Assembly (NCBI GenBank): GCA_034508935.3
Contig: CM067443.1
Coordinates: 97,054,373-97,118,372, forward strand
DNA length: 64,000 nucleotides
Direction: 5' to 3'
From: Berghia stephanieae
Taxonomy: Eukaryota > Mollusca > Gastropoda > Nudibranchia > Aeolidiidae
The position numbers and the translations under genes were made by a program. This document shows positions 1 to 61,884 of this stretch, piece by piece. The notes under the pieces were generated by a model, which was given only the letters and a program-made list of their open reading frames with translations, was not told the DNA's origin and searched no databases. The first letter of the stretch is position 1. Every line of letters begins with the position of its first letter.

Positions 1-1857
1 ACGCACTCAAAAAGTCGACGAATAAAGTCCTAATATGCCTTAGGTATGTCAAGGTGTTTGTAGGCATTTTGGGTGTCTTGGAATATTGCGTTGTCCACTC
101 CATGTTTGGCTTTATATGTATATTGGTAGTTATCTAGATGAGTTTCACATTGTAGAAGAAACATTCCTTGTATGATCCTTTCAAGGCATTTCATGGGAAT
201 TGAAGTCAAGGCAACAGGCCTGAAGTCATTCATTTCCTTTGCTACATGGGTACATTTTTGACGTCTTCCATTGTGTTGGTATTTCCCCTGAGCTCAAAGA
301 TTTATTGTACATGACACAGAAAATGGAGGACAGTTGTGAAGCACACGTTTCAAGTAGTGATCCCGAGATGCTATCCGGTCCACATACATTGCCGGGTTTT
401 AGTTGTTTGAATGTTTTTTCTACCACTCCTTTGGTGATGACATCTGGTTGGTGCTCTTTTTCTAAAGAAAGGTTTTCAGTAAGTTGCTTTATTTCTTCAC
501 TGTAGTCATGGCAGTCGAATCGTGCAGAGAACTGGTTAAGTTGGTCGAGATAATCTTTTTCCTTCCCTTTCTCCATGTCAATTTTTGTTTTCTTTGCATC
601 AAATCCAACTAGCTTTTTCATATCTGACCACACACTTTTCATGTCTTTCGTTGTAAATTTGTCCTCTATCTTATTTTTGAACTGTTCCTTCCTTTTATCT
701 ATTTCCTTTTTCAATGTTTTTTTGAATCGGTTTAAGCTGTGTAAGGTCTCTCTGTTTGTAAGCTCTTTTTTTCTCATTTAACATAATTTTCAAGTCTTTG
801 GTGAGCCATGATTTGTGTTACAGAAACACTTCACAGTTTTACTTTTTACAACTGAATCCTCACAGAAAGACAAATATCCGCTGACAAATCGTTCAGTTCT
901 TCTATTGAATTTGACGTTTCAATGAATAAATTCCAATCGGTGCATTCAAAGCATCCTCTTAAGGTCTCAATTGTATCACTGTCCCATATTTTAAATTTCT
1001 TTTCCTCGACACCCACGGATTTTAGCTTAGTTTTGCAGCTTGGCATCATGAGAATCATGTCATGATCGGATTCTCCTAAGGGTGCCAATTGTCAACATTT
1101 ATAACCATTTTTGATGTTGCTGTAGAAAATATCCAGCGTTTTGTCCTTTCTAGTTGGACAGGTGACGTGTTGGTATAACGGGAAAGTGGAGCCCAGGGTG
1201 ATGTGGTTACAATCATCCGCTGCTACTGAGATGTTGTCTGGTGATGACGTCGTTTGTTCGTTAATTTCATGTGACATTAGGTCAAGTGCTGTTTGTGGAT
1301 GGGCGTCTGGGGGAATGTATAGCACGTTGAGGTTTACTCACGTGAATTCCCTTGGTAGATCGTACTGTCGAATTGATACACAAAGAAGTTCGACATCGGG
1401 TGTGTAGAATTTTTTCGTCACTTTAATGTTGTTGGGGTGGCAGTAATGTTCATTTACATAAGCACACACTCTACCCCCTTTTTTCTTTGCTGTGTTATTT
1501 TCAATTGTCTATTCTCAATAATGTAAAATTGTCAATAAGAAAACTGCTGTCTGGAGTTGTTGTGTGTAGCCATGTCTCAGATAAACAGATGATGGACGAA
1601 TTTCTATATTCATTCATGTGTTGTTGACACGCATGTAATTCGTCTATTTTATTGTTGATAGATCTCACATTAATGAAAACAACAACTGGTAACACATCCT
1701 TACATTTTCTACATTGCATGCATATTTTAACCCCTTCTCTTTTGTTCTTACGACGAGGTGTGAACACATTATTGTAGTATTGATTCTTGATAATATTATT
1801 ATTAGTGTTCACAACAGGCCTGAGTGATTTCAAAAATGTCGGGTGGTAGGTACACAA
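1..1857 (-). mobile_element. Non-LTR retrotransposon (CR1/L2-like LINE), endonuclease plus start of reverse transcriptase
   Basis: Read on the minus strand from 1857 down, broken frames give an APE-type endonuclease: NVRSINNKIDEL and ICLSETWLHT near 1700-1550, then LYQHVTCPTRKDKTLDIFYS near 1180-1100 and GESDHDMI near 1075. A linker (777-226) leads to reverse transcriptase with KPGNVCGPDSIS and DFRPVALTSIPMKCLERI. The window edge falls at LFVDFLSA, which is catalytic motif A. Order and motifs fit the CR1/L2/Jockey group. The coding region needs at least three frame changes or stops (around 230, 840-1090 and 1330-1500), so it is a decayed copy. The rest of the RT and the 3' end lie outside the window. 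Confidence 0.85.
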
Positions 1858-2401
1858 TCATGGCGAAGAAATAAAATGACATCCAATACTTACAAATTTG
1901 TCACAATCAAGATAGTAAAATATAGCAATAAATAGTCCAGAATATCACAGGTTGCTTGTTGTTGAACTATACAGAAAAGTAAATATAATCACAAAGTATA
2001 TCCTGGTAAATAAGGTAAAAATTGAAGAGCGATGTGACACATGTCTTTGCCATATGAACAGCGCTGACATCATAAGACATGATAATCACACTTGCATCTT
2101 AATTTCTTGCAAGAGCAAAATCCATCATGAAGTTTATAATACCTGGAATCGTACTCACTCATTTTTACAGACAGATGACAGACCTAATAGGAGCTTTCAG
2201 GCTAAAGTCAAATAAGCTGCAGTCGAAAACTTTTAACCATCAAGATTTCTTGCAATTTTCTCTCTGCTCTGACTAACAATTATCTTACACTTCTTTACAG
2301 ATTGTATTCTTTAACCAACGCCACTTCTCAATTGTTTTTCATGTGTTTAACTTGTGAACTCAAAATCTGTTGTTTTTCTCTACTGTTTTCATTATTTTCA
2401 G

Positions 2402-16692
<14,291 letters not shown>

Positions 16693-18345
16693 CCATTTCA
16701 AATGAGAGAATTCACTGGCAAGAAATAAAAATCTCCCAAAGAAAGAATTGGCACAATCAAATGGTCTCAATGCAGGAAAAGGAGACAACAGATATAAGAA
16801 GAGAGCAAAAGTTTACCCTTCACCACCCCACCCCTCCCATTACTCACAGCGAGTAGGGGCGCTTCAAGCCACTGATTTTGGGCTTTCAGAAGAAAAATAA
16901 ATCATTACAAGAAATGTTCTCTGTTTATTAAAATTATGGCTAGGGTTATATGACACATGCATTTATATTTGATTGCATAATATGTTTACAAATACTTTGC
17001 TACAAAGGTTCATAATTTAGTTCACTCTGCTTAATCACTCACCTTCAGGAATTTTGATAAACATGTTGGTTAAAATAGAGCGCTCATATACATTTTTTGT
17101 TGTTGTGTTTGAGTATAAGCAGAGTGTGAAACTATCCAATGAGTTTGAGTGATTAAGTAAGACTAACAGCTCGTACACACCATACATAAATATTCAGGTG
17201 ATATCATATGTGAAACAAGTGGTGAATTTTGCCATATAATTGTCTATCGACCAAAATTGGGTGAATCCAAGACCTTTTTGTCTTCACTTATTCGCTCTTT
17301 TAACGAACGTAAACCCTCGAGTTAAGTCTTGGCATCCATGTTGATATAAAATGAGCACTTATAGATGGATGATAGGTAAAAATGGGCACGAATTCATGTG
17401 ATTGAGGAATGCGCAATATCACACAAACAGATGTTTGGTGTGTGCGAGCCATAAACTGCATTTATGTATATATAAGCAATAAGTGTAATATGAGAGCACC
17501 AAAGCAAATCAATGTAAGAACCATAAAACATAGTCTGCTGATTGAATAACAAAACAAAACAACAACAAAAAGTATTCATTGAAAAATAAATATCTATGAG
17601 GTGGCAAAGGTAAAACCCCCAGGAAAGGTTAAAATACTCCCTTAGACATATTTTTTATTTTGTAATACAGCAGTCTTTTCTGAAAATGTTGCAGTTTATT
17701 TCAATTTATATTGGTCATAACATAAACATAGCGATTGATTCTAAATTTTCTCACAAATGCTTCAGCATTGAAAATAAGAGTATTTAAAAATGCTATGGTG
17801 ATCAAAGTAATCAAAGTCATTTTCGACATATGAGCTTCTAAAGACTGAGTAAACTTTTCTGAGAGTTTTCCTAAGCCAGCGCAGTTTTCTTCTTCAGCCA
17901 ACACAATTATTACGAAAAAGAAAATAAGGTGCTTGTTTTACTCTTTGTGTTGAATTGTACTGGTCTGGTACAGGCACCATTTTTTAGTAGCTCAGGATCC
18001 AATGTTTTGCTTCAGAAGAGGCAAATTTATCAACTAGAGATTACATGTTGATGACAGTCTCAGTGTTGATGCTGTTATAACTGTTTATATCTAATCAATA
18101 ATTGGATGAAAAGGGATTGAGACCAAAATGTTCCTCTTAGCACCGAAACATATCACGAGTAAGTTAACATCAAAAGTGAAAAGTAGGATTTTATATCTTT
18201 TTTTCTACATTAAATCAAATCTATTTCATTTAAAGTGCAAATAAGAAAGATGAATACTGTCAGTTGTTAAATCATATTAAACCAGATATACGAATTTATC
18301 ATTCAGAAAAAAATGTTGAATGCTGGAGTTGAAGTTGTTTCTGTT
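16693..18345. other. Intergenic region after gene A
   Basis: Contains AATAAA at about 16725 and 16902, which could end gene A transcripts. The rest is AT-rich with no convincing coding frame or recognised repeat. Confidence 0.4.
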
Positions 18346-18872
18346 TGTTTTTAAGGGTTTTACAGCGCTTGCAACGCATTAAGGTCATTTCAGCACCAGT
18401 AAAAAGGGAGAAAATGGTATAGTAAAAAAATGTATAGATTTACAATAAAAATCATACAAGAAAAATAAGACAAAGGGGACTGGTACAAATAGAGAACAGA
18501 TGTAGATTCCAAGAGCATACTATCATTGTGCATAGTTTGAGATCACCTAAAAGTCTCATCTAGACATAATCACAGAATCCGACTAAGAGTAACACACTCA
18601 CATGCATACATTATACATTCAAAACAATAAATATAACAATACATAACAGAGACGATTTACAAGGAAAAATATATCATCTCCAAAACTTTAACTTTTCATT
18701 TGACTGTTTCCCTCCCAGCCAAGGACTCTGACAAGGGAAATGACAAAACCAAGTAGGCAATCTCATTCCAAGACAAAGATAAAGAGCAGGTTGGAAAACA
18801 TTTAGGGGTATAGAAGACACAGTAAATGACCTCCCTGCCCATTATGGGAATTCAAGAACCCCATCTAGGGAG
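18346..18872 (-). mobile_element. Repeat family T, full-length copy
   Basis: The complement starts at the family's common 5' end (CCCATAATGGGCAGGGAGG) and ends GCAAGCGCTGTAAAACCC followed by TTAAAAACAAAC. About 525 bp; no coding frame. Confidence 0.85.
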
Positions 18873-18969
18873 TTGAGGTCAATACAAAATATTTTTGTAA
18901 TAAATAATGACTTTTATTTGGCAAAAGTTTATAATTATTATAGATAATAAGCTACATAGCCATAAACTA

Positions 18970-19664
18970 CAGTGCAGCATGGAAATCTTGAACATGCCTC
19001 AATTCCCCTTCTTAATCCCTCTATTTTCATAGTATTGCCAACACAAAAATTCGAACAGTTTTGGAGGCCAACACAGAATATTCACTTGTTTGCTCGTTGA
19101 TAATATTCTTTTGTCTATGTTTGTACTGATTGGAAACTAAAGTTACCATCGCTCTCCATGTTTGCGTTACATGTTAGTTAATGTGTTGCACATGTGTGTA
19201 TAGAGGGGGGTTTGCAAAGCATGCTTGACCAGTGTCTTATGCATACAATCTAATTCTAATGTGTACAAGTAACAATGGGAGACTAGCAAGACAGTGATGG
19301 CCTGAGAATGTGACTGTTATGTATTTAATCAAACAAGCGGTTCGGGGTGGGGGAGCTGGAATGAGAGAAGAGGCGCAAGGGAGATAGGTGAGAATTGGAA
19401 GAGGTTCCGTAAATACTTTGCATTCTGAATGTGCAATCAACTGTGTCTTGCTGGCTTTGTCTTATTACAGCGCACACAAAGGGTATCTTTATTCCACCTC
19501 TGAATGAGACAAAACAATTTAAGCGCGACACCTCTTTATAATGAGACCTTACTGAAACCACCCACATTTACCTCCCTCACATTATTCTTTGTAAAATACT
19601 CAACACAGAAATCTCAAACAAATAGGCCAAGTCCCGACTTGTTCGAGATTTCCATGTTGTACTG
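18970..19664. mobile_element. Pogo-like non-autonomous element, copy 1
   Basis: TIRs CAGTGCAGCATGGAAATCTT and (complement of right end) CAGTACAACATGGAAATCTC, flanked by TA on both sides. 695 bp, no transposase frame. The body is clearly related to 45524-46332. Confidence 0.8.
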
Positions 19665-20547
19665 TAAAATAAAATGGTATTTCATATAAACAGAAAATGA
19701 TTATAGGGGCACTGTAAATCACCCTGAATAAAATATGTTTGACTTAAAATATACATTTTGTAAAAACGTACTAACATTGTAGCTGTTTTTCCCCTTTATC
19801 TTTCCTCTAGATTGATTGTAGGGTTTAAGATTTATAATATATTTATTTTGTCAAAACATTTCTAATTAATTGTGACCCATTGCTGATATTAAATCTGTAT
19901 TTAAATTTTTTTTTGTTACTATTTTTATATTATAACAGAGTTGCCACAGACCACAAACTAAAAATATGTATATGTTTATTTACAACATCCGAATTTTAGG
20001 AAATAAAATTAGTATCAACAGAAAGAGCATAATTTCCATCATGATTATATATGAACTGTAATCTTAAAAGGCTTGATGTAGACAGTGTAGTTCAATTGAT
20101 AATATATCTATTTCTAAGTAAAACGACAACTGTCCTTCAATTTAAAAAAAATTGATTGAATAACCTGAATCTGGAGAAGACAAATAGAATTTGGTCAATT
20201 TTGGCTGGCAAAAATTCTGTTTATTCCGTTCATATCTGTGTAAGTGGCAGGTCCGTTATAAGTATGAAATTTGAGGAAATCACGAAGTAATATCATTAAG
20301 GCTGGGATAAATTTTTTATTTTTTGGGGTTTTTTCTTGCTTTTGCTACAAAATGCCTGTGTACCACTTTCTGTTTTTTTTAAATCATTAAGAAGTAAAAA
20401 CAAATTGTATGTAAAAGCTCTGTAACTGTGTTTAGAGACAAAGGACCATGGCAGATTTTTAAAAATAATAACTCCTTAGCTAATTGTATGCAGTAGTAGC
20501 CTTCCACTTTGACAGAAGGTTTATGGCATTATCTATATTTCATAAGT
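19665..20547. other. SORD 3' flank
   Basis: AT-rich sequence between a pogo-like element and the SORD stop. Its proximal part is expected to be the SORD 3' UTR. Several TTTATT (AATAAA on the minus strand) are present but none stands out. Confidence 0.4.
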
Positions 20548-33501
<12,954 letters not shown>

Positions 33502-33895
33502 TTCTATAGGTTCCTTTTATGGTGGTAATAGAAGCTTTATCTAAAAATATTATTTCAATATCTTTTGGGCCAAAAATGCCAGCCGAACGTAGACACAATT
33601 TTGTTGCAGACCACGAAACCCGAAATCGACGTAAACAATGGGAGGCAAGAGGTCAAGAAAGTAGTAAGTGTAAAGTTCACCGATGGAAGTTGTTCGCCCT
33701 GCTGGAATAAGGGACAGCTTCTTATCAACGATATGACACGGCAGTCTACTTTCTACGGCCTGTTGCATAACCTCGTTCTGTGAACACATTTGCCGCCCTC
33801 CATAGATAAGATAAATATTAGATATTATAAGATTAATGTCTTTGTAGCTCCTCGAGTCAGTCAACGATACGAATATTTTAAGGGATATGAATGTG
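33502..33895. promoter_or_regulatory. Presumed SORD 5' UTR and promoter region
   Basis: Unique sequence, less AT-rich than its surroundings, directly upstream of the SORD start codon and before the microsatellites. Overlapping open frames on both strands (33519-33864) have no recognised motif. No TATA box is evident. Assigned by position only. Confidence 0.35.
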
Positions 33896-33897
33896 CA

Positions 33898-33912
33898 AGT
33901 GTGTGTGTGTGT

Positions 33913-34003
<91 letters not shown>
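33898..34003. repeat. (GT)n(GA)n compound microsatellite
   Basis: GT repeat followed by about 55 bp of GA repeat. Confidence 0.95.
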
Positions 34004-34007
<4 letters not shown>

Positions 34008-34101
34008 ATCTGAATTTTCAATGATAGAACGAAGTTGACATCACTCAGATCTTTGTTATTGCCATCAGTATATTTGAGTAATTCTCTCATATATATTTAT
34101 A

Positions 34102-34105
<4 letters not shown>

Positions 34106-34155
<50 letters not shown>

Positions 34156-34205
34156 AAATTGTCACTCACATTATGTGACGAGACTTCGTTTCGTCAGAAA
34201 CAACT
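34106..34205 (-). mobile_element. (TA)n plus Penelope-type end with hammerhead-like half
   Basis: After 47 bp of TA repeat, the minus strand carries GTGAGTGAC (shared with the 6.6-kb palindrome) and GAAACGAAGTCTCGTC (34192-34177). The latter folds as GAAA, a 3-bp stem CGA/TCG, then GTC, the 3' half of a hammerhead core with a normal GUC cleavage triplet. CTGA precedes it directly, so stem II appears to be missing. Confidence 0.5.
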
Positions 34206-34711
34206 CATTTAATTAGTAATTATATTTTATATAGTTACATATTACAGATTTGTCCTGAAAAATAATATATATAATATAATATATAATTATATATTATATT
34301 ATATAATTATAACAAAACAATAAATAATATTTATTATGTAATCGATTATTTTATATAATATCATATTTTATATATAGAAATATATATTATATTATTATAT
34401 ATACAACTTATATACACATATATACAAGAAATATACATATATTCTTAACATATTTATTATAAAATGATATTATAATAAATTAATATATTAATAAAAACAA
34501 TCATCACAATCTTTTTTACTTGATAAGATTTTTATAATGAATAATATTGTCTTCAGATTTACATTTTCTTAAAATGTTCTCAAGAGATATTAAACAAGTC
34601 TTATTTTTTTGGCCTATGATCAAGAAAGTATCATCTATATTTTTTGGTGTCATAGATATAAGAATGCAAGACGTAATGGTGTGAAAATTACGTTTGCTTA
34701 ACCTACAGACT

Positions 34712-35222
34712 CTGGGTGGGGTTCCTGACCTCCCATAGTGGGCGGGGAGGTACTTGCTGTCTCTTCTATCCCCCCCCCCCCCAGTATCTGTCTTCCAATT
34801 GCTTCCTGTCTTTGTCTTGGAATGAGATTACTTAGTTTTGTCCTGACCCTGGCCGTAGTCCTTGGCTGGGAGGGAAACAATCAATGATGATATTTTTTCC
34901 TTGTAAATCATCTCTCTGTTATGTATTATTATATTTGTTATTTTGATTGTACAATGTAAACATTTTAGTCTATTCCTCTTAGTGGGATCTTGTCAGGATG
35001 AGACATTTAGGTGATCTCTAACCAAGTACACTGATAGTGTGCTCTTGGAATCTACATCTGTTCTCTATTTGAACCATTTCCCCTATGTCTTACTTTTTCC
35101 TCGAGTCCTTTTAATTGTATATCTAGAATGTTTTTACTATCCAAATTTTCTTCCTTTTTACTGGCGCTGATATGACCTTAATGTTTTGCAAGCGCAGTAA
35201 AACCCTTAAAAACAAACAAACC
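34712..35222 (+). mobile_element. Repeat family T, full-length copy
   Basis: Starts CTGGGTGGGGTTCCTGACCT and ends GCAAGCGCAGTAAAACCC, then TTAAAAACAAACAAA. No coding frame. Confidence 0.85.
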
Positions 35223-35635
35223 TACAGACTCGTGCACATCAATTGGGGCGGTCATGGTCGTAAAACTATTACAGTGTTCGGAGAACTTTTTGCATTGCAA
35301 AAATGAAGTTGGTATCTGTCTGTCTATATAATTTGAGTTGAATTTAATGCGTTCATCAAGAAGATTTGAATGTGTTTTCATAATTTGCAAAACGTAATAA
35401 ACAAAATGAATATAACAGCTTTAAGAAAAAGAACAAAATCCCAAACTCAGAAAAAAAACCCATTAAAAATTAGATACATTACTAAATCAACGACAAATAT
35501 TCCGCACGTCCTATCTGATATTCCAATATTTTTCTTCAATTCAATTCAAATATTTATTTGTTGTCGGCATTTTAAAAATGTTTCATAGATAATGTAGTCG
35601 GGATAATAGAAGCCTTTGGCCGACATAGGTTTTAA

Positions 35636-35760
35636 CACATAGTCTGACATGGCGGTTTTTTTGCAAAAAAAAAAAAAAAAATCCCAAATTTTGCAAGCTA
35701 AAAACAGCAAAATTTGCAAACAGTTGCGATTAATTTTCCTAAATACCCATAATTCGTTCA
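35636..35760. repeat. Unclassified interspersed repeat (CATGGCxGTTTTTTTGCA family)
   Basis: ACATGGCGGTTTTTTTGCAA is followed by TTTTGCAAGC-type blocks. Related to 37045-37175 (inverted) and 61885-62000. Confidence 0.45.
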
Positions 35761-35775
35761 TGAAAGAGAAAGGTA

Positions 35776-35950
35776 TTTGTTTGTTTTTAAGGGTTTCACG
35801 GCGCTTGCAACAAATGTAAGGTCATATCAGCGCCAGTAAAAAGGAAGAAAATGGGATCTAGTAAAAAGTTCTAGAATTACAATTAAAGGACCCAAGAAAA
35901 AGTAAGAACACGCTATCAGTGTACTTATTTTGAGATTATCTGTTTCATCC
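35776..35950 (-). mobile_element. Repeat family T, partial copy
   Basis: Opens TTTTTAAGGGTTTCACGGCG and is truncated after about 175 bp. Confidence 0.75.
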
Positions 35951-36469
35951 TGACACAAGCACAGGTCCCCCAGTGATGATAATGAAAATTTGTCAAAAAG
36001 GAGGAAAATCTACCGGCCCGTCAGTCAAACCCAAATCTAATGCAAATATAACATAGCTATTCATAGTTATTTAATATATTATTAGTCCTAAAGCACTTCT
36101 GATCATTAGACACATCCTGACCTTTTGCAAATATAATTTAATGAATTGTCATTTCCAATTAAACATTTTAGAGGCCTATTATGTCGCCCACTATATCAAG
36201 TGATTATGATAATCTTTTGGCCAAAAGACCAGGAGGTATTTGTTTTTACATTTTAGTGTCTGTATTATTGCAACCTTGTGATGATGCAGCTTATAAATAA
36301 GAATCTTTAATTAATTGCAAAACATATTCCATCAACAAATCAAATTTAAATTAGCCTTTAAACAATCATTTCTTAAATCGATCAGTCTAACTGATTATCT
36401 CTCTATTACCAAATGAAATCTATAAACATAATATGAAGATAGAAGGGTGGCTGAGAGAGAACTATGGAT

Positions 36470-36471
36470 AT

Positions 36472-36530
<59 letters not shown>
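36470..36530. repeat. (GA)n microsatellite
   Basis: About 55 bp of GA repeat. Confidence 0.95.
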
Positions 36531-36531
<1 letters not shown>

Positions 36532-37009
36532 ATTGATGAATTTTTTTTTTTTTAAATGGTTTTGTAATGAGAAATAAGTTGTATTGAATACTATTAACAA
36601 ATTCAGAACAATCAAACAAACAAAAAAAAAAAAAAGACAGGCTTATAAAACTTATAAAATCGCCAAATGTACTATCATGCTACAGCTAAAAGGTACATAA
36701 ATATTTACACCCATTTGCTCCATCCCTTCCCGTTCGATCATCTTCTCATCCATGGCCACCATGTGTCTTGTGCTACTTTTGACATTTGGCGCCAGTGTGT
36801 TTAGACTAACGTCATAAATAAAGGATTGTCACCAAAATTCATGCAACTAAGCAGAGGTGTCAAAAAATGATAAAAGGCATTTTTTTTTCACGAACTACCA
36901 CTTAACAGACAATGACAGACATGACAAAAACAACGGAACATTTATGAAAAAATCCGCGGAAGATTATCATCACTGGTCCCCACTAAATTAAACAAATGAA
37001 TTATTTATT

Positions 37010-37175
37010 TTTTTTTTTTTGGGGGGGGGGGGGTGGGGGGGGGGGGGCAAAATCTCGAAAAATGTGCAAAAATTTGCAAAAAAAATTGCAAATTTTGCGG
37101 CCGCAATGCAAATCAGCTATTTTTTGCGGTCGCAACGCGGCCGCAATCGATGCAAAAAAACTGCCATGACAGTAT
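37010..37175 (-). repeat. Unclassified repeat of the CATGGCxGTTTTTTTGCA family with G-tract
   Basis: The complement reads CATGGCAGTTTTTTTGCATC, then TTGCGGCCGCGTTGCGACCG and TTTTTCGAGATTTTG, ending in a 27-bp G-rich tract. Head and tail match 61885-62000. Confidence 0.55.
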
Positions 37176-37604
37176 AGTGCATAAAAATACATAGTAATCA
37201 AGGACAACTATACTGAGAGGACCTACGAAATAGTTAGTCATCTCTCTGTTTGTTTAGTAATTTATTTATGTTTTTATGGGGGGGGGGGGGGGGGGGGGGT
37301 TGTTGACTGAAGAAGGGTTTTGAGCCTGAACTTTCCGTGTTTGGTATTTTGTTCTTTTTAGAAGCTTATGTATTCATTTTTATTTTTTAAAAAAATATTT
37401 ACAGTCCACAGCTTCTAGCAGCTTAGTATCAATTTGACTTGTCATAATCTTCAAAAGGTTTTAACTATTTCGGTCACTCCAACATAACATCTCTTTGACA
37501 CAACGGGACACAAATATAAAACGCAAAACTTACGAGCCACCAACAATTATTTCTTTATACGTTTTTACCTGTGGAGTAAATTGCAACCATGAACTTAGAT
37601 GATG

Positions 37605-37621
37605 ATAATGACGACGACGAC

Positions 37622-37652
<31 letters not shown>

Positions 37653-37725
37653 GTGGTGGTTGTGGTGGTCGTCGTAGTGGTGTTGGTGGTGGTGGTGGCG
37701 GCGGCGACGGTGGTGATGGTGATAT
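37605..37725. repeat. (GAT/GAC/GGT)n trinucleotide array
   Basis: About 115 bp of imperfect GAT, GAC and GGT triplets. The long histidine-rich open frame on the minus strand is a product of this repeat. Confidence 0.9.
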
Positions 37726-37939
37726 ATGCAACCAATAAGGCGCTTTATAAAAACCTCATTAGATAACATAATAGCTTTTATATTTAGTCGACGACGACGA
37801 TGATGTTGATGAATGAGATTATTGCAATCCCCACCATCATCGAGTTGCACCGTGGGCGTAAAAGGGGACGAAAAGTTACATATAAGGTTGCACCCTCTTA
37901 AGCTTTGAGATTTTATCTAATGCAATATCTATTAAACGA

Positions 37940-38160
37940 TATTGCATTTTTTTTTCGGACAGAGACAACGCTGTTAACGACCAGGTACTCATTTTACAAT
38001 TGAGTACGGTGATAGAATGGGAGTAAAGAGCCTTTTTCAAGGACTCAACTATCCGCCGAGCAAGGCTCAAGCCCAGGACCTTCCGATCTGAAGGCGAGTG
38101 TCATAAATAGACCTTTATTCAGTGAGCAAGGTCTACATACCACAAGACCACATGGCCGCA
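37940..38160 (-). mobile_element. SINE family A, 3'-truncated copy with small hairpin insert
   Basis: Minus-strand tRNA-like head (TGGTCTTGTGG, then B-box remnant GGGCTTGAGCC) and body as in 7463-7764. About 34 bp at 38105-38138, containing TAGACCTT and its complement AAGGTCTA, are absent from the other copies. Confidence 0.75.
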
Positions 38161-38416
38161 CCTTCTCCTCCCTGGCCTGAAACTCTGCCAAAATTATATC
38201 ACGATGCACTGCGATCACGAAAAAAAAAAAAGATGAAGAGGTATTCATAGTACAATCAATGGAAACAATAAAACAAAAATATTTATTTGGTGCCGCTTTG
38301 AGCACTACTAAAGACAAATCATTTTAACCCATCTGTCGTTTTCCCAAGATTTTAGAGTTTCTACTGACCGGTGGACGGTCTATTAACCAGTGACTGACGA
38401 CCAAAAATAAACAAAG

Positions 38417-60228
<21,812 letters not shown>

Positions 60229-60236
60229 CGTTCTAC

Positions 60237-60960
60237 TTGTTCATACTTTCAAGTGCTTGTAGCTCGTTTGATTTCTTTGATATAATCATGATATTTTACT
60301 TACGTATATTGTTCATTATTTTGTCTTTGATTTAGAGAAAAAAAAATCAGTATTGATTAGGGGAAGGGGACCTTGACCTTGTAATTCAATGTAATAGTAC
60401 TGAAATTAAAAATGGCAATACACCTTCTGACAAGCTGGTGTAATTATTTTTTCTCTGCTAGGGATGGGTGCAGAAGGTGGGGTAATTTTCTGTTGATTTT
60501 GTATCCTTCGTTGTTCATTAACAAGAGTTTGTAGTTCGTTTAATTTCATTGATGTAACATTTTACTTGAAATAATATTTATATTAATTTGAGAAGAGTGA
60601 GAAAAAAAATAGTATTGGACGTGATTGGGGGGGGGGGGGGGGGGTGGGTCTTGAACTTTTAATGATTTGGATGGAACAGTACAGACATTAAAAATGGCCA
60701 TAGACGATCTTCCTGCTTATACACATTTTTTTTTCTTTTGCCATGGCTTGGGAATTGAGAGGTGATTTTTAGATATTAAAAAAAAATATCTCCATCAACC
60801 ATTATTCATTAACTCATTAACATGTGTTCGCAGTTTGATTCATTTCTTTGATAGTATGGTGTCTTATTTAAAATATGTATTCTTTTTTTTTTCTTATTTT
60901 CTTTTCTTCTTTTGTCATTGGAATGGGATGATATTCAATCAAAATTAGACCATATGCGTT
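60237..60960. repeat. Three diverged tandem copies of a roughly 280-bp block after RMND5
   Basis: TTGTTCAT-TT-GTAG-TCGTTT-ATTTC-TTGATxTA recurs at about 60238, 60514 and 60808, and AAAAAAATCAGTATTG-type blocks at 60348 and 60605, with ATTAAAAATGGC at 60404 and 60688. This is probably the 3' UTR or proximal flank of RMND5. Confidence 0.6.
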
Positions 60961-61884
60961 CTGATAATCTGATGTTATTTTTTTATTTATGCTGGGGAGG
61001 GAGGAGATGGGAGATAGAACGAATGTTTGTAATGTTTTATTTTCAAATTTAATTATAAATATTTTGTTTACTTCTAAACCATTGTCTCATACAGAAAAAT
61101 TCATACAAACATGTTTGCAAATTAAATTCGCCAATTTGTCACTTTTCCTCTTTTTTTTTTTCATCCAGCTGCATCCTATCAATATGAAGCTATTCATTCT
61201 TGATTATTTTGTATTATCTTTTTTTCTTTAAAGATGATCGTGAATTTTCTCTTATTCTTTCTGTATTTGTTTAAATAATGACTGAGATAAATGTCTTTTT
61301 TATTATATTGCTTAATGTCACAATTCCATTTGTACATATTTCATTGCCATATTTAGGAAATCTGTATAGACTTGAAAAGAGAACTGATTGATGCAATTGA
61401 GATAATTGTCTTATAAGATCTGGAGCCTTTTGTCACCATATAGGTTACATTTCAACTGGTTGTCAAAATATTGTCAAGCTATCCTAAGGCAAGCAGAATT
61501 AGTCAGCTGATTTATGAAGCTTAAGGAAAGAAAATGAATGATTTTAGTTCATAACAGGAAATAGAAGTCATTGTCATGGCTAGGTTCTTATTAAGTTGTT
61601 TGCAGTTTTTGAAAGCCATTTTCTTTTCAACTTCTATACACACCTTGCTTTCTCGTGTCTAAGTCTCTACTATATGAATATAAGATGAAATTCTGTGCAA
61701 TTTGATAACATTTTCATTTTCAATGTAATTTTTGTGGGGTGTATAAATATATTTGTAATGGAAAATGATAACTTAAATGTAAATAAAGAAATTATCTATG
61801 GAAAATCGTCCGTGTCTTTATTTTATATAGATCTCTTTTTAGAATTTTCAGCCCAATATCTGCCTGCTGACGTTATGATATACT

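Noticed and set aside
33519-33864. Overlapping frames of 63-104 codons upstream of SORD as a possible divergent gene
   Set aside because: No recognisable motif and no continuing exon; kept only as the SORD promoter and 5' region.
37530-37850. Histidine-rich 106-codon frame on the minus strand
   Set aside because: Produced by the GAT/GGT trinucleotide array; no splice or homology support.
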